Source: Paenibacillus sp. NFR01
GTDB lineage: Bacteria; Bacillota; Bacilli; Paenibacillales; Paenibacillaceae
Assembly: GCF_900111565.1 (NCBI RefSeq)
Contig: NZ_FOIK01000001.1
Location: 1,767,309-1,831,308, forward strand
Length of the DNA stretch: 64,000 bases
Direction of reading: 5' to 3'
Shown: one piece after another, positions 45,398 to 54,581 of the stretch
Layout: each line of letters begins with the position of its first letter
Position numbering within the stretch: position 1 is the first letter of the stretch
Position numbers and translations under genes: made by a program
Notes under the pieces: generated by a model
What the model saw: the letters and a program-made list of their open reading frames with translations, nothing else
The model's database searches: none
What the model was told of the DNA's origin: nothing

Positions 45398-46942
45398 TTA
45401 AAGGCCAAGAAACTCCTTAATTCCGGCCGCGATTTCCTGCGCCAGCTTGTTCTGGAAGGCATCGGTATACAGCGCCGCTTCATTGGCGGCATTCGTTAAA
45501 TAGCCCAATTCAAGGAGTACCGCCGGCATCGTCGTCTCCCGGGTGACATGCAGGCTCTGGCTCCGCACACCGTTATCTTTAAAGCCCGTTCCGGCGACCA
45601 GATGCTTATGCATGATCTGTGCCAGCGGCAGACTGTCGCTGCGCGTGTAATACGTCTCGCTGCCGTTGATTTTGCTGCGGTTCGCCGCATTTTCGGCCAG
45701 CGAATTGGCATGGATCGAGACAAATACATTGGCCTGGGCCGCTTGGGCAATATTCACGCGATCCTGAAGACCGAGCGTAATGTCGGTCGTGCGGGTGAAG
45801 ACCACATTTACCTGCTGCTCCTGCTGTAGAATCGCCCCGACTTTCAAGGCTACGGCCAGGTTAAGATCCTTTTCTTGCTTACCCGTCAGGCTGATTGCGC
45901 CCGGCTGCGATCCGCCGTGTCCCGCATCGATGACAACGACCGGTTTGCCGTTCAAGCCTCCGGTTGCTGGTATGCCGCCCTGTACTGCATTCAAATCGAC
46001 GGTGATTAATCCCGTGCTGTCATCCGTGCTGAGCGTGTACGGCTGGTTGCCGACCGTCTGGATGACAAAACGCACCGTGGAGGGACTGTTGCTGAACAAG
46101 GCATAGCGTATTTCGCTCACCAGCGGATAGCCGGTGACATCAAGCTTTCCTTGCGGAATGATTGAAGGTCCGGAGGTTTGGAGGCTTCCGGTTCCCTGCG
46201 CGGTATTTCCGAAATCAGCCGCAAATGCCGCACCGACAAAATCGATCACGATGCGATCAGGCGAGCTCATTCGGCTAACAACCGGCTTAGCACCGCTGCT
46301 TGCTGCAATAATCAACTGGTTTCCGCTGAAGACAGCACCTTTAATTTCTGGCCTCTGAACCGTTCCCGGTGAAGCCGAAGGGGTGCTCGTCGCGCTGCCG
46401 GACAGGCTGCCTTCGCCTTCTCCCGCCGCATTTGACGGCGTTGGGGTTGGCTGCGGAGAGGAGGCCGGAGAAGGAAGAGGCGTCGGCGTTGGCAGACCGC
46501 CGGTAAGATAAACCGTCTTATCGCTGTTGTCCCAGCCGACTTTAAGTCCGAATTGCTCGCTCACAAACCGGATCGGAACAAGCACGGTTCCGCCCGTCTG
46601 CTTAGGTGCGGCATTTAACGTCAGTGCGACACCGTCCGCCTGGGCAGTCATGCTGCCGACCGCAAGCTGGACGCTCTTGTTGTCCTGCTGGACGGTGACT
46701 TTGCGCGTCGTCTGTTCCCAGGACACTTTAAAACCCAAATTCTCGACAACCACCCGGATCGGAATCATAACGCTTCCATTCACGTTTTCGAGACTGACGC
46801 CCTGAGGCAAAGCCAGCTCCTGGTTGTCCATTACAATGCGGCCGGTGCCGTTCCCGGCGGCAGCGGCCTCATGGCCGGTGAAGGTCAGCAATAACAGCGG
46901 CAGCAACAACAGCAGTAACACCCGTATTCCGGCACTTCTCAT
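45398..46942 (-). CDS. N-acetylmuramoyl-L-alanine amidase, paralogue of the neighbouring gene
   Basis: A 514-residue exported amidase with the same order of domains as its downstream neighbour: signal peptide (to about 28), copper-amine-oxidase-N-like domain (IVMDNQELALPQGVSLENVNGSVMIPIR), a longer Pro/Ser/Thr linker (about 160-205), AMIN, and Amidase_3 (VIDAGHGGSQPGAI, KDLNLAV, SIHANSLAEN, LLELGYLTN). ATG 46942 follows GAGGAGAGGAAAGG. The pair looks like a tandem duplication that has diverged mainly in the linker. Confidence 0.93.
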   Translation of the reverse strand: MRSAGIRVLLLLLLPLLLLTFTGHEAAAAGNGTGRIVMDNQELALPQGVSLENVNGSVMIPIRVVVENLGFKVSWEQTTRKVTVQQDNKSVQLAVGSMTAQADGVALTLNAAPKQTGGTVLVPIRFVSEQFGLKVGWDNSDKTVYLTGGLPTPTPLPSPASSPQPTPTPSNAAGEGEGSLSGSATSTPSASPGTVQRPEIKGAVFSGNQLIIAASSGAKPVVSRMSSPDRIVIDFVGAAFAADFGNTAQGTGSLQTSGPSIIPQGKLDVTGYPLVSEIRYALFSNSPSTVRFVIQTVGNQPYTLSTDDSTGLITVDLNAVQGGIPATGGLNGKPVVVIDAGHGGSQPGAISLTGKQEKDLNLAVALKVGAILQQEQQVNVVFTRTTDITLGLQDRVNIAQAAQANVFVSIHANSLAENAANRSKINGSETYYTRSDSLPLAQIMHKHLVAGTGFKDNGVRSQSLHVTRETTMPAVLLELGYLTNAANEAALYTDAFQNKLAQEIAAGIKEFLGL

Positions 46943-47052
46943 CCTTTCCTCTCCTCTTTGGCAAATGATAGAAAAAAGCATAGATAAATGATAGACGACA
47001 GAAAACACCAAAAGTTGCCTTTTCCCTTTGCGATTATCTCGATTATAGCAAA

Positions 47053-47089
47053 AAAACTTCTATTTCCGACAGGCGGAAATAGAAGTTTT
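47053..47089 (-). terminator. Terminator of leuCD
   Basis: The perfect 15-bp stem AAAACTTCTATTTCC/GGAAATAGAAGTTTT lies 24 nt after the leuD stop, with T residues following on the minus strand. Confidence 0.9.
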
Positions 47090-47112
47090 GTGTAAAATAT
47101 GAAAGGTTTGCT

Positions 47113-47715
47113 TTAGCCGAACAACTTGGCGGCGTGACGCTCTTCATAAGCGGCAATTTCATCGTCATGCTGCAGCGTCAAACCGATATCATCAAGGCCG
47201 AGCAGCAGGAACTGTCTGCGGTGCTCGTCAAGCTGGAACTTGATCTGCAGCCCGTTGCCGTCGCTGAGTGTATTATTTTCCAGATCGACGGTCAGTTCAT
47301 AGCCCTCTTGTGCAGCCGTGCGGTTGAACAGATCGTCCACCTGCTCTTCCGACAGCTTGATCGGCAGGATGCCGTTCTTGAAGCAGTTGTTATAGAAAAT
47401 ATCGGCAAAAGATGGAGCAATAACGACCTTGAAGCCGTAATCCATAATTGCCCAAGGCGCATGCTCACGCGAGGAGCCGCAGCCGAAGTTGGCCCGGGAA
47501 ATGAGCACTGAAGCGCCCTGATAACGCGGCTTGTTCATTTCAAAAGCCGGATTGTCGTTGCCCGCTTCATCAAAACGCCATTCGTAGAACAGGAATTGCC
47601 CGAAACCGGTCCGTTCGATCCGTTTCAGAAACTGCTTAGGAATGATGGCATCCGTATCGACATTGACCCGGTCCACCGGTGCGACGATGCCGGTTATTTT
47701 TTTGAAAGCTTCCAT
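47113..47715 (-). CDS. leuD: 3-isopropylmalate dehydratase small subunit
   Basis: A 200-residue swivel-domain subunit that, with LeuC, isomerises 2- to 3-isopropylmalate in leucine synthesis. It has [26 protein letters not shown], the substrate-binding loop [21 protein letters not shown] and [15 protein letters not shown] 47715 follows GGGAGG. It lies 38 nt after leuC. leuA and leuB are not in the window. Confidence 0.96.
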   Translation of the reverse strand: MEAFKKITGIVAPVDRVNVDTDAIIPKQFLKRIERTGFGQFLFYEWRFDEAGNDNPAFEMNKPRYQGASVLISRANFGCGSSREHAPWAIMDYGFKVVIAPSFADIFYNNCFKNGILPIKLSEEQVDDLFNRTAAQEGYELTVDLENNTLSDGNGLQIKFQLDEHRRQFLLLGLDDIGLTLQHDDEIAAYEERHAAKLFG

Positions 47716-47753
47716 TGATTTATCCTCCCGCTCTTAAACGCTCGATTATAGTA

Positions 47754-49178
47754 TTAGGAATTTACGGCTTCGGTTTTGTAGTTCCAGTCGCGCACATCGG
47801 TGAATCTGCCTTTGATGGCCGCTGCGGCAGCCATTGCCGGAGAAACGAGATGCGTGCGTCCGCCCCGTCCTTGACGGCCTTCAAAGTTACGGTTCGATGT
47901 CGAAGCGCAGCGTTGTCCCGGTTGCAGAACGTCAGGGTTCATGGCCAGGCACATGCTGCAGCCCGCATCGCGCCATTCGAAGCCCGCTTCGGTGAAGACT
48001 TTGTCCAGGCCTTCTTTTTCAGCCTGCAGCTTCACGCGTCCGGAGCCCGGCACAACGATTGCCGTTACTTTGTCGGAAACCTTGTGGCCTTTGGCAACCT
48101 GGGCGGCGGCGCGCAGATCTTCGATCCGGCCGTTCGTGCAGGAGCCGATAAATACGTAATCGATGCCGATCTCGGACATTGGCGTGCCCGGAACGAGTCC
48201 CATATACTCGATCGCCTTTTCGGCGGCTTTGCGTTCATTTTCGGTTGTAAAATCAGCCGGATTCGGCACGGACGCGGAGATGTCGGTACCCATGCCCGGG
48301 CTGGTGCCCCAGGTCACTTGCGGGATGAGCGTTTCGACGTCGAACTCCACTACAGTGTCGTACTCAGCGCCTTCGTCGCTGACCAGCGCTTTCCACGATT
48401 CAACGGCAGCGTCAAACGCTGCGCCTTGCGGTACGTATTGGCGTCCGCGCAGGTAATTGAACGTCGTTTCGTCCGGAGCGATCAGGCCGGCTCTGGCTCC
48501 GCCCTCGATGGACATATTGCACACGGTCATGCGCTCTTCCATCGACAGCTCGCGGATTGCTTCGCCGGTATATTCAATAACATATCCTGTAGCGAAGTCG
48601 GTGCCGTATTTGGCGATGACGCCGAGGATCATGTCTTTGGCCGTTACGCCCGGATTGCGTTTGCCGGTAAAACGGACTTCCATCGTTTTGGCTTTGGACT
48701 GCTGAAGACACTGGGTCGCGAGCACATGCTCCACTTCGCTTGTTCCGATCCCGAATGCCAAAGCGCCGAAAGCGCCGTGCGTGGACGTGTGGCTGTCGCC
48801 GCAGACAATCGTTTTTCCCGGATGCGTCAATCCGATTTCAGGTCCCATAACGTGTACGACGCCCTGGTCGATATCGTTCAGGTCAAACAGCCTTACGCCG
48901 AAATCGGCGCAGTTCTTGGACAGCGTGTCGATTTGCTGCTTGGAGATCGGGTCCTTGATGTTGAAGCGGTCTTTCGTCGGTACGTTGTGGTCCATCGTGG
49001 CAAAGGTCAGTTCCGGACGGCGCACTTTGCGGCCGCTGAGACGAAGGCCTTCGAAGGCTTGCGGCGACGTCACTTCATGTACAAGGTGGAGGTCGATGTA
49101 AATGATGCTCGGTTTGCCTTCTTCGCTGTGGATCACATGATTTTCCCAAATCTTCTCAAACATTGTCTTGTTGCCCAT
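47754..49178 (-). CDS. leuC: 3-isopropylmalate dehydratase large subunit
   Basis: A 474-residue aconitase-family subunit carrying the [4Fe-4S] cluster. Cluster Cys residues are in [14 protein letters not shown] and in [12 protein letters not shown]. The active-site segments [40 protein letters not shown] and [19 protein letters not shown] are intact. ATG 49178 follows GAGGTG. A promoter candidate lies 70 nt upstream, so leuCD is a separate unit here. Confidence 0.96.
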   Translation of the reverse strand: MGNKTMFEKIWENHVIHSEEGKPSIIYIDLHLVHEVTSPQAFEGLRLSGRKVRRPELTFATMDHNVPTKDRFNIKDPISKQQIDTLSKNCADFGVRLFDLNDIDQGVVHVMGPEIGLTHPGKTIVCGDSHTSTHGAFGALAFGIGTSEVEHVLATQCLQQSKAKTMEVRFTGKRNPGVTAKDMILGVIAKYGTDFATGYVIEYTGEAIRELSMEERMTVCNMSIEGGARAGLIAPDETTFNYLRGRQYVPQGAAFDAAVESWKALVSDEGAEYDTVVEFDVETLIPQVTWGTSPGMGTDISASVPNPADFTTENERKAAEKAIEYMGLVPGTPMSEIGIDYVFIGSCTNGRIEDLRAAAQVAKGHKVSDKVTAIVVPGSGRVKLQAEKEGLDKVFTEAGFEWRDAGCSMCLAMNPDVLQPGQRCASTSNRNFEGRQGRGGRTHLVSPAMAAAAAIKGRFTDVRDWNYKTEAVNS

Positions 49179-49246
49179 GGTTTCACCTCATAATAAAAAT
49201 AGAATCGTTCCTGGCCGAGAGCGTGGAGTCTCTCTTGAATGATCTA

Positions 49247-49276
49247 AATATATCACCCGTCACGTTATAATTCCAA
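49247..49276 (-). promoter_or_regulatory. Candidate leuCD promoter
   Basis: On the minus strand TTGGAA (49276-49271), 18 nt and TATATT (49252-49247) precede leuC. No T-box motif is seen in the leader of about 60 nt. Confidence 0.4.
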
Positions 49277-49413
49277 GATATGATTTCTATAGCGTTTATA
49301 GTTTGTACCTATCAGTGAGACGAGCTATTGAGCCTGATAAAATCATCTACCCGCCCAGAACAACGGCTAGGCATCCGCATAGGATGATGTATTCCCATTT
49401 AGGAGGAAACAAT

Positions 49414-49659
49414 GTGCTGAACAATCATATGTATCCAATCCAGCAACAAATGCCGCAAGCTGTTATGGTCTATCCTATTGATCCCTATGTCGTTGAGACC
49501 TTGATGTCCGTAAAGGGTAAGCGTGTATTGATTGAAACCACTCGTGGCGGGATTAGCGGCTGTGTGGCGGATGTTAAGCCGGACCATGTTGTATTGGATA
49601 CCAGAGGCGCAAAATTCTTTGTTCGCATTAGTGAAATTGTGTGGATCATGCCTGAATAA
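49414..49659 (+). CDS. YuzF-like DUF2642 small protein
   Basis: An 81-residue protein starting at GTG 49414, chosen because AGGAGG lies 7 nt before it and because Bacillus subtilis YuzF is about this size; the open frame extends upstream without support. It has the DUF2642 core VETLMSVKGKRVLIETTRGG, then SGCVADVKPDHVVLDTRGAKFFVRISEIVWIMPE, an Sm-like small beta barrel. The N-terminus is rich in Gln, Met and Pro. Relatives are spore-associated or of unknown role. Confidence 0.75.
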   Translation: MLNNHMYPIQQQMPQAVMVYPIDPYVVETLMSVKGKRVLIETTRGGISGCVADVKPDHVVLDTRGAKFFVRISEIVWIMPE

Positions 49660-49686
49660 GTTTTAAGTATGAGCTTTTGCACAAAT

Positions 49687-49711
49687 AAACCGCCACAGAA
49701 AGTGGCGGTTT
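49687..49711 (+). terminator. Terminator after the DUF2642 gene
   Basis: The stem AAACCGCCAC/GTGGCGGTTT lies 27 nt after the stop and ends in a short T-rich tract. Confidence 0.75.
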
Positions 49712-49888
49712 ATCCTTCCAACCGATCAGGCTACATCAAAGATAAAGCTGTTAAAATCTCCGGCATCCAGCCGTGCGGCCTAGGGCGAATTCAAGAATTG
49801 ACGATAATACCTGAATCGATTGCAAAAGGCATATGATTCACCTTCTCTTTCTCCGCATTCAGACATGGCCGGACGCGCTTGCCCTGGC

Positions 49889-50308
49889 TTATTTGCCGAT
49901 GGCAATTGCCGTAAATACCACGGGACCGGCTACAAAAGCCGTGGTGTCCGGGGTTTGATTTTCGATAATCAGCTGGTAGTTTTGCAGCCCGGGCGGGGCG
50001 GATTCGGCAAAAGAGACATTCAGCAGGACATAATTGTCCAGCAGATTGGTAACCAGGCTGTAATAGATTTCTGTACCCGCACGCCAGATTCGCACCAGCA
50101 GCCGGATATTGCCCGGGCCTTCCAGCCGGATGCCGATGGTGCCCTCCAGTTCGACGCGGTTGTTGCGGGAAGCGGGATCGGCAGGGTCGAGGTATAACGC
50201 GGCCGTTGCAATCTCCATCCCTCCGCCGTTATTGGGTACCGGCAAATCGAGGCCGTTCGTCACCGGGCTGACTACTCGCGCATCATAACTCAGAATAGGC
50301 AATGCCAT
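49889..50308 (-). CDS. Hypothetical beta-rich protein
   Basis: A 139-residue protein with no signal peptide or membrane helix. The sequence is rich in Val, Asn, Pro and Leu and predicted mostly beta (VELEGTIGIRLEGPGNIRLLVRIWRAGTEIYYSLV, YVLLNVSFAESAPPGLQNYQLIIENQ). It resembles the jelly-roll type repeats of spore-surface or phage structural proteins in general character only, so I assign no function. ATG 50308 follows AGAGGA with good spacing. Confidence 0.65.
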   Translation of the reverse strand: MALPILSYDARVVSPVTNGLDLPVPNNGGGMEIATAALYLDPADPASRNNRVELEGTIGIRLEGPGNIRLLVRIWRAGTEIYYSLVTNLLDNYVLLNVSFAESAPPGLQNYQLIIENQTPDTTAFVAGPVVFTAIAIGK

Positions 50309-50490
50309 GTCCAAATCCTCTCCCTTCATCTTCCTGCTCTATTCTATGAACTTCCGAACCATTCGGTATGGATGGCTGTTCGATATAAAATATCACCATT
50401 TTCGGCTCCCTGTTGATTGCGCCTTCTCCTATGCAACTTCTCTTCCTGATAGGTTATAATTATAAGAACACCAATTGTTGGAGGATGGTT

Positions 50491-51411
50491 ATGGAACTCA
50501 GACAACTGCAATATGCGCTGCAGATTGCCGCAGAACGAAACTTTTCCCGCGCGGCGGACAAGCTGCATATCGCCCAGCCGTCGCTCAGCCAGCAGCTCTC
50601 GAAGCTGGAGCAGGAGCTTGGGGTAATGTTGTTTCAGCGGAATACAAGTTCGGTCGAGCTGACCTATGCCGGGCAAAAGTTCATCGAACAGGCGGGCGTC
50701 ATTATGAGCGCGGTAGAAATGCTGCGCCAGGAGATGGCCGACATCTCCCAGCTCCGCACGGGCAGGGTAGTCGTCGGCAGTATGCCGATTACAGGAGCGC
50801 ATCTGCTGCCGCATGTCCTGCCGGCGTTCAAGAAGAATTATGCGGACGTTGAAATCACGTTACTGGAAGATTCATCGATGAATCTGGAAAAGCTGACCGC
50901 CAGCGGCCAGACCGATCTCAGCCTGCTGTCGCTGCCGCTGGAAATTCCGAATTTGAGCTACGAAGTACTCGGCGATGAGCGGATCGACCTGGCGGTACCG
51001 CCGGAGCATCCCCTGGCGGCGCGTTTCGGCACCGGTATCCGCACTTCCCTGGCGGAACTGAAGGATGAGCCGTTCATCGTCCTGAAAGAGGGACAGGGCT
51101 TCCGCAAAATGACGATGGATTTATGCCGGGAAGCGGGGTTTGTGCCGCGTATCGTTTTTGAGAGCAACAATATGGAGACGGTGCAGTCGCTGGTGGCCAC
51201 AGGGATGGGCGTGACGCTTACGCCGCATTTTATCGCCCGGGCGCCGCGGAGCGAATTCGTACCGGTGTATTTGCCGCTGGCCGAGCCGGTGCCCAGCCGG
51301 ACGCTTGTCATCGCTTACCGCCGCGGGCGTTATCTGTCGAAGGCGGCCAACGCGTTTATCGAAACATTCAAAACGACGATCGCCGCCCTCTCCGCCGGGG
51401 AAGCGCGCTGA
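50491..51411 (+). CDS. LysR-family transcriptional regulator
   Basis: A 306-residue regulator. The N-terminal HTH (ELRQLQYALQIAAERNFSRAADKLHIAQPSLSQQLSKLEQELG) is a standard LysR domain. The substrate-binding domain runs from about 90 (GRVVVGSMPITGAHLLPHVLPAFK) to the end, resembling CynR/CysB-type sensors. ATG 50491 has GGAGG 6 nt upstream. No divergent enzyme gene is adjacent, so the target is unknown. A terminator follows. Confidence 0.9.
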   Translation: MELRQLQYALQIAAERNFSRAADKLHIAQPSLSQQLSKLEQELGVMLFQRNTSSVELTYAGQKFIEQAGVIMSAVEMLRQEMADISQLRTGRVVVGSMPITGAHLLPHVLPAFKKNYADVEITLLEDSSMNLEKLTASGQTDLSLLSLPLEIPNLSYEVLGDERIDLAVPPEHPLAARFGTGIRTSLAELKDEPFIVLKEGQGFRKMTMDLCREAGFVPRIVFESNNMETVQSLVATGMGVTLTPHFIARAPRSEFVPVYLPLAEPVPSRTLVIAYRRGRYLSKAANAFIETFKTTIAALSAGEAR

Positions 51412-51435
51412 TCAGCCGCCATAAGTAAATGTGAA

Positions 51436-51474
51436 AAAGCCCGTCCGCTCCCTACAGGGATACGAACGGGCTTT
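51436..51474. terminator. Bidirectional terminator after lysR
   Basis: The stem AAAGCCCGTCCG/CGAACGGGCTTT (one mismatch) lies between the LysR gene and the small leftward gene. Confidence 0.8.
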
Positions 51475-51494
51475 GCCAGCATCTATCGTATATT

Positions 51495-51692
51495 TTATTT
51501 CCGCAAATTATGCTGGGTGATCATACGGTTCTGGTCGTCCGGCAAACGGGCCGTACTCTCGTCCACGGTTCCCTTGGTTCTGAAAACTCCGGCTTTCTCT
51601 TCGACAAAGTCGCGGATCGCGTTGTTCTGGAACTCGGCGGCCGCTTGGACATTCTGATTCTGTTCCTGCTGGACATTACCCTTTTTACCCAA
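51495..51692 (-). CDS. Small hydrophilic hypothetical protein
   Basis: A 65-residue protein starting at TTG 51692, with AGGAGGTG well placed before it. The sequence is rich in Gln, Asn, Asp and Lys with no hydrophobic segment (GNVQQEQNQNVQAAAEF, KGTVDESTARLPDDQNRM). Length and composition would suit a small spore or stress protein, but it lacks the alpha/beta SASP signature. The good ribosome site and the terminator after it support a real gene. Confidence 0.55.
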   Translation of the reverse strand: MGKKGNVQQEQNQNVQAAAEFQNNAIRDFVEEKAGVFRTKGTVDESTARLPDDQNRMITQHNLRK

Positions 51693-51832
51693 GTGTAAGC
51701 ACCTCCTGGCAACAGATTAACCGTTATTACCCGTTCGCCAGCGGGATAAACAGGATGGATGAAATTTCGGACGAAAAAAACCAAAACAAATTCCACAAAA
51801 AAATTCCATAAAAAAAATAGCGGGCTCCTCCT

Positions 51833-52117
51833 TTGCAAAGCCGATCGCTCCATGGTATTCTAGTTGTCAAATAGCGAAACGTGCAGACGGGACCAGTAAG
51901 AATATGCCTCTATCCGTGAGCAGAGAGTAAATTCCGGCAGGCTGAGAGAATTTACCGCGGTTGTCATTTCTGAATCCTACCCCCGAGCGGCCTGCCGATG
52001 CAGGACGGAAGCTCCCGTTACGAGAATGAAGTCGGATGAACCCTCATCAATGAAGGTGGTACCGCGGAAGTTAATCAGCTTTCGTCCTTTGCTCTGTCTA
52101 AGGATGGGAGCTTTTTT
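51833..52117 (+). promoter_or_regulatory. Proline T-box riboswitch with promoter, upstream of proBAC
   Basis: TTGCAA (51833-51838), 17 nt and TATTCT (51856-51861) form the promoter. The leader holds the T-box consensus AAGGTGGTACCGCGG (52053-52067). The specifier loop reads GAATCCTAC, placing a proline CCT codon at 51976-51978. The terminator is formed by AGCT-TCCTT/AAGGAT-AGCT followed by T6 (52077-52117). Uncharged tRNA-Pro would block the terminator and switch on proline synthesis. Confidence 0.93.
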
Positions 52118-52163
52118 GCATTTTCAGCCTGTTTCGATTTAACTTTTGAGGGAAGTGAAGCTA

Positions 52164-53267
52164 ATGACAACTCGCATCGTGGTCAAAATCGGCAGCAGCT
52201 CGCTGACCGGCCCCGAAGGCGGACTTAATCTGGAGGCTGTGGCTTTTTTCGCCGCAGAAATTGCTGCATTGCGGCAAGGCGGCAGCGAGGTGCTGCTGGT
52301 CACCTCCGGCGCCGTCGCCGCAGGTTTCCGCGGCATCGGCTACGCCGCGCGGCCTAAGCTGCTGCACGAGAAGCAGGCGGCCGCGGCCGTCGGTCAAGTG
52401 CTGCTGATGCGCGCCTACCAGGAAGCTTTCGCGCGCCACGGCATCGCCACAGCGCAAATCCTGCTCACCCGGACGGACTTTTGCAGCCGCCGGGCGATGA
52501 ACAACGCCGTAATGACCGTCGAAGAACTGCTGCGCCAAGGCGCCATTCCGGTCTTTAACGAAAACGACACCGTTTCGGTCGACGAATTGAAATTCGGCGA
52601 CAACGATACCTTGTCGGCGCTGGTCGCCAATCTGGTCAAGGCGTCGCATCTGCTCGTCCTGACCGATATGGACGGCCTGTACAGCGCCGATCCCCGCAAA
52701 TCTCCGGATGCGGTCCGCTACCAGCATGTAGCGGAGATTACGCCGGAGATTTACGCCATCGCCGGCGGCGCAGGCTCCAGCGTCGGCACGGGCGGCATGC
52801 GCTCGAAGATCGACGCCGCCAAAATCGCCACCCGCGGCGGTGTGCCCGTCTTCGTCGGCCGGGCTACCGAACCCGGCGACCTGCAGCTCGCGGCCGGAGG
52901 CGGCGGCAAAGGCACCTACTTTGCCACCACCCTCTCCTCGCTGCCGGTCAAGAAGCAGTGGCTCGGCTTTATGTCGACGCCGCTCGGCTCGCTTTACGTG
53001 GACGACGGCGCGGTGGAGGCCCTGCTGCACGGGGGCCATAGCCTGCTGCCGGTCGGCGTCAAGCGGATCGAAGGCAGCTTCCACTCCGGCGACGTCGTGG
53101 AAGTGCTCGGCCCCGATGCCCGGCTGCTCGGCAGAGGCATCGTCAACTATGACGATGCCCAGCTCCGGGCCATCCAAGGCTTGCCCAGCCGGGAGATTGT
53201 GCCGAAGCTCGGCGAGGTACACCGGCTGGAGGTCATCCACCGCGACGAATGGATTACGCTGCGCTGA
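52164..53267 (+). CDS. proB: Glutamate 5-kinase
   Basis: A 367-residue enzyme for the first step of proline synthesis, phosphorylating glutamate. The amino-acid kinase domain (1-260) has VVKIGSSSLTG, VTSGAVAAGFRGIG, FNENDTVSVDELKFGDNDTLSALVA and LTDMDGLYSADPR. The C-terminal PUA domain (about 275-355) is present. ATG 52164 follows GAGGGAAG. It lies 46 nt after the T-box terminator and 39 nt before proA. Feedback inhibition by proline is usual for the family. Confidence 0.96.
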   Translation: MTTRIVVKIGSSSLTGPEGGLNLEAVAFFAAEIAALRQGGSEVLLVTSGAVAAGFRGIGYAARPKLLHEKQAAAAVGQVLLMRAYQEAFARHGIATAQILLTRTDFCSRRAMNNAVMTVEELLRQGAIPVFNENDTVSVDELKFGDNDTLSALVANLVKASHLLVLTDMDGLYSADPRKSPDAVRYQHVAEITPEIYAIAGGAGSSVGTGGMRSKIDAAKIATRGGVPVFVGRATEPGDLQLAAGGGGKGTYFATTLSSLPVKKQWLGFMSTPLGSLYVDDGAVEALLHGGHSLLPVGVKRIEGSFHSGDVVEVLGPDARLLGRGIVNYDDAQLRAIQGLPSREIVPKLGEVHRLEVIHRDEWITLR

Positions 53268-53306
53268 ACATGATATCGGGAACATTACTTTAGAGGAGGA
53301 ACAGGC

Positions 53307-54554
53307 ATGAGCGAAGTAGTGAACAAAACAAAGGCGGCCAAAGAAACGACGGGGATTCTGGCCAATCTGACGACAGGCCAAAAAAACGAGGCGCTTCTGG
53401 TTATGGCGGATGCGCTCCGCGCCGAAGCGGATGCCATCATCGCTGCCAATGCCGAGGATCTGGAGCGCGGACGGCTCGGCGGCACGCCGGAGTCGCTGCT
53501 CGACCGGCTGGCGCTGAACCCGGCGCGAATCGACGGCATTGCGGAAGGGCTGCGGCAAATCGCCGTTCTACCCGATCCGGTCGGCGACAGCCTGGAATCG
53601 TTTGAGCGGCCGAACGGTTTGTCGATCGACAAGGTCCGCGTACCGCTCGGCGTCATCGGCATCATTTACGAAGCGCGTCCGAACGTTACGGTCGATGCCG
53701 CAGGACTCTGCCTGAAAACCGGAAACGCGGTGGTGCTCCGCGGCGGCTCCTCCGCCCTGTCCTCGAACCGCAAAATTGTCGAAGTGCTGCACAGCGCGCT
53801 GGCGCGTACGGCGATTCCGGCGAATGCCTTGCAATTGATCGAAGATCCGAACCGCTCCTCGGTCGATGAAATGCTGAAGCTGAACGGACTGCTGGACGTC
53901 ATTATCCCGCGCGGCGGCGCTTCCTTGATCCAGAATGTCGTCATGAACGCCACCGTGCCCGTCATTGAAACGGGTGCGGGCATATGCCATACTTATCTGG
54001 ACGCTACGGCTGATCCGGAAATGGCGCAGAACATCAGTCTGAACGCCAAGGTTCAGCGTCCGTCCGTCTGCAACTCGATGGAGACGCTCCTCGTCCATCG
54101 CGGGTACGCGGCATTGCATTTGCAAGCGCTGGCCGAAGCTTTCCGCTTAGCCAATGTCGAGCTACGGGGCTGCGCAGAGACCGTCGCCCTGATCCCATGG
54201 GCGCTGCCAGCAACGGAGAAGGATTATGCCACCGAATATAACGACTATATCCTGAACGTCAAAATCGTCGGCGGCCTGGACGAAGCCCTGGCGCATATCG
54301 CCAAATTCGGCACCAAGCATTCCGAATGCATCGTTACAGAAACGGTTGAACATGCCGCACGCTTCCTTCAGGAAGTCGATGCCGCCGCCGTGTACCACAA
54401 TGCTTCTACCCGCTTTACCGACGGCTTCGAGTTCGGGTTCGGCGCCGAAATCGGCATCAGTACCCAAAAGCTGCATGCCCGCGGTCCGATGGGACTGCCT
54501 GCGCTGACATCCAGCAAATATATCATCCGAGGCACCGGACAAATCCGGGGCTAA
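53307..54554 (+). CDS. proA: Glutamate-5-semialdehyde dehydrogenase (gamma-glutamyl phosphate reductase)
   Basis: A 415-residue NADPH enzyme of the aldehyde dehydrogenase fold, second in the pathway. The catalytic Cys is Cys255 in VQRPSVCNSMETLLVH. Other family segments are VPLGVIGIIYEARPNVTVDAAGLCLKTGNAV and the C-terminal ARGPMGLPALTSSKYIIRGTGQIR. ATG 53307 follows GAGGAGG. Confidence 0.97.
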   Translation: MSEVVNKTKAAKETTGILANLTTGQKNEALLVMADALRAEADAIIAANAEDLERGRLGGTPESLLDRLALNPARIDGIAEGLRQIAVLPDPVGDSLESFERPNGLSIDKVRVPLGVIGIIYEARPNVTVDAAGLCLKTGNAVVLRGGSSALSSNRKIVEVLHSALARTAIPANALQLIEDPNRSSVDEMLKLNGLLDVIIPRGGASLIQNVVMNATVPVIETGAGICHTYLDATADPEMAQNISLNAKVQRPSVCNSMETLLVHRGYAALHLQALAEAFRLANVELRGCAETVALIPWALPATEKDYATEYNDYILNVKIVGGLDEALAHIAKFGTKHSECIVTETVEHAARFLQEVDAAAVYHNASTRFTDGFEFGFGAEIGISTQKLHARGPMGLPALTSSKYIIRGTGQIRG

Positions 54555-54581
54555 GATCCAGTCCAAGGGGGATTCTCATTC

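Noticed and set aside
49303..49413. N-terminal extension of the DUF2642 gene
   Set aside because: No ribosome site precedes it, whereas AGGAGG is placed just before GTG 49414 and the shorter length fits YuzF.
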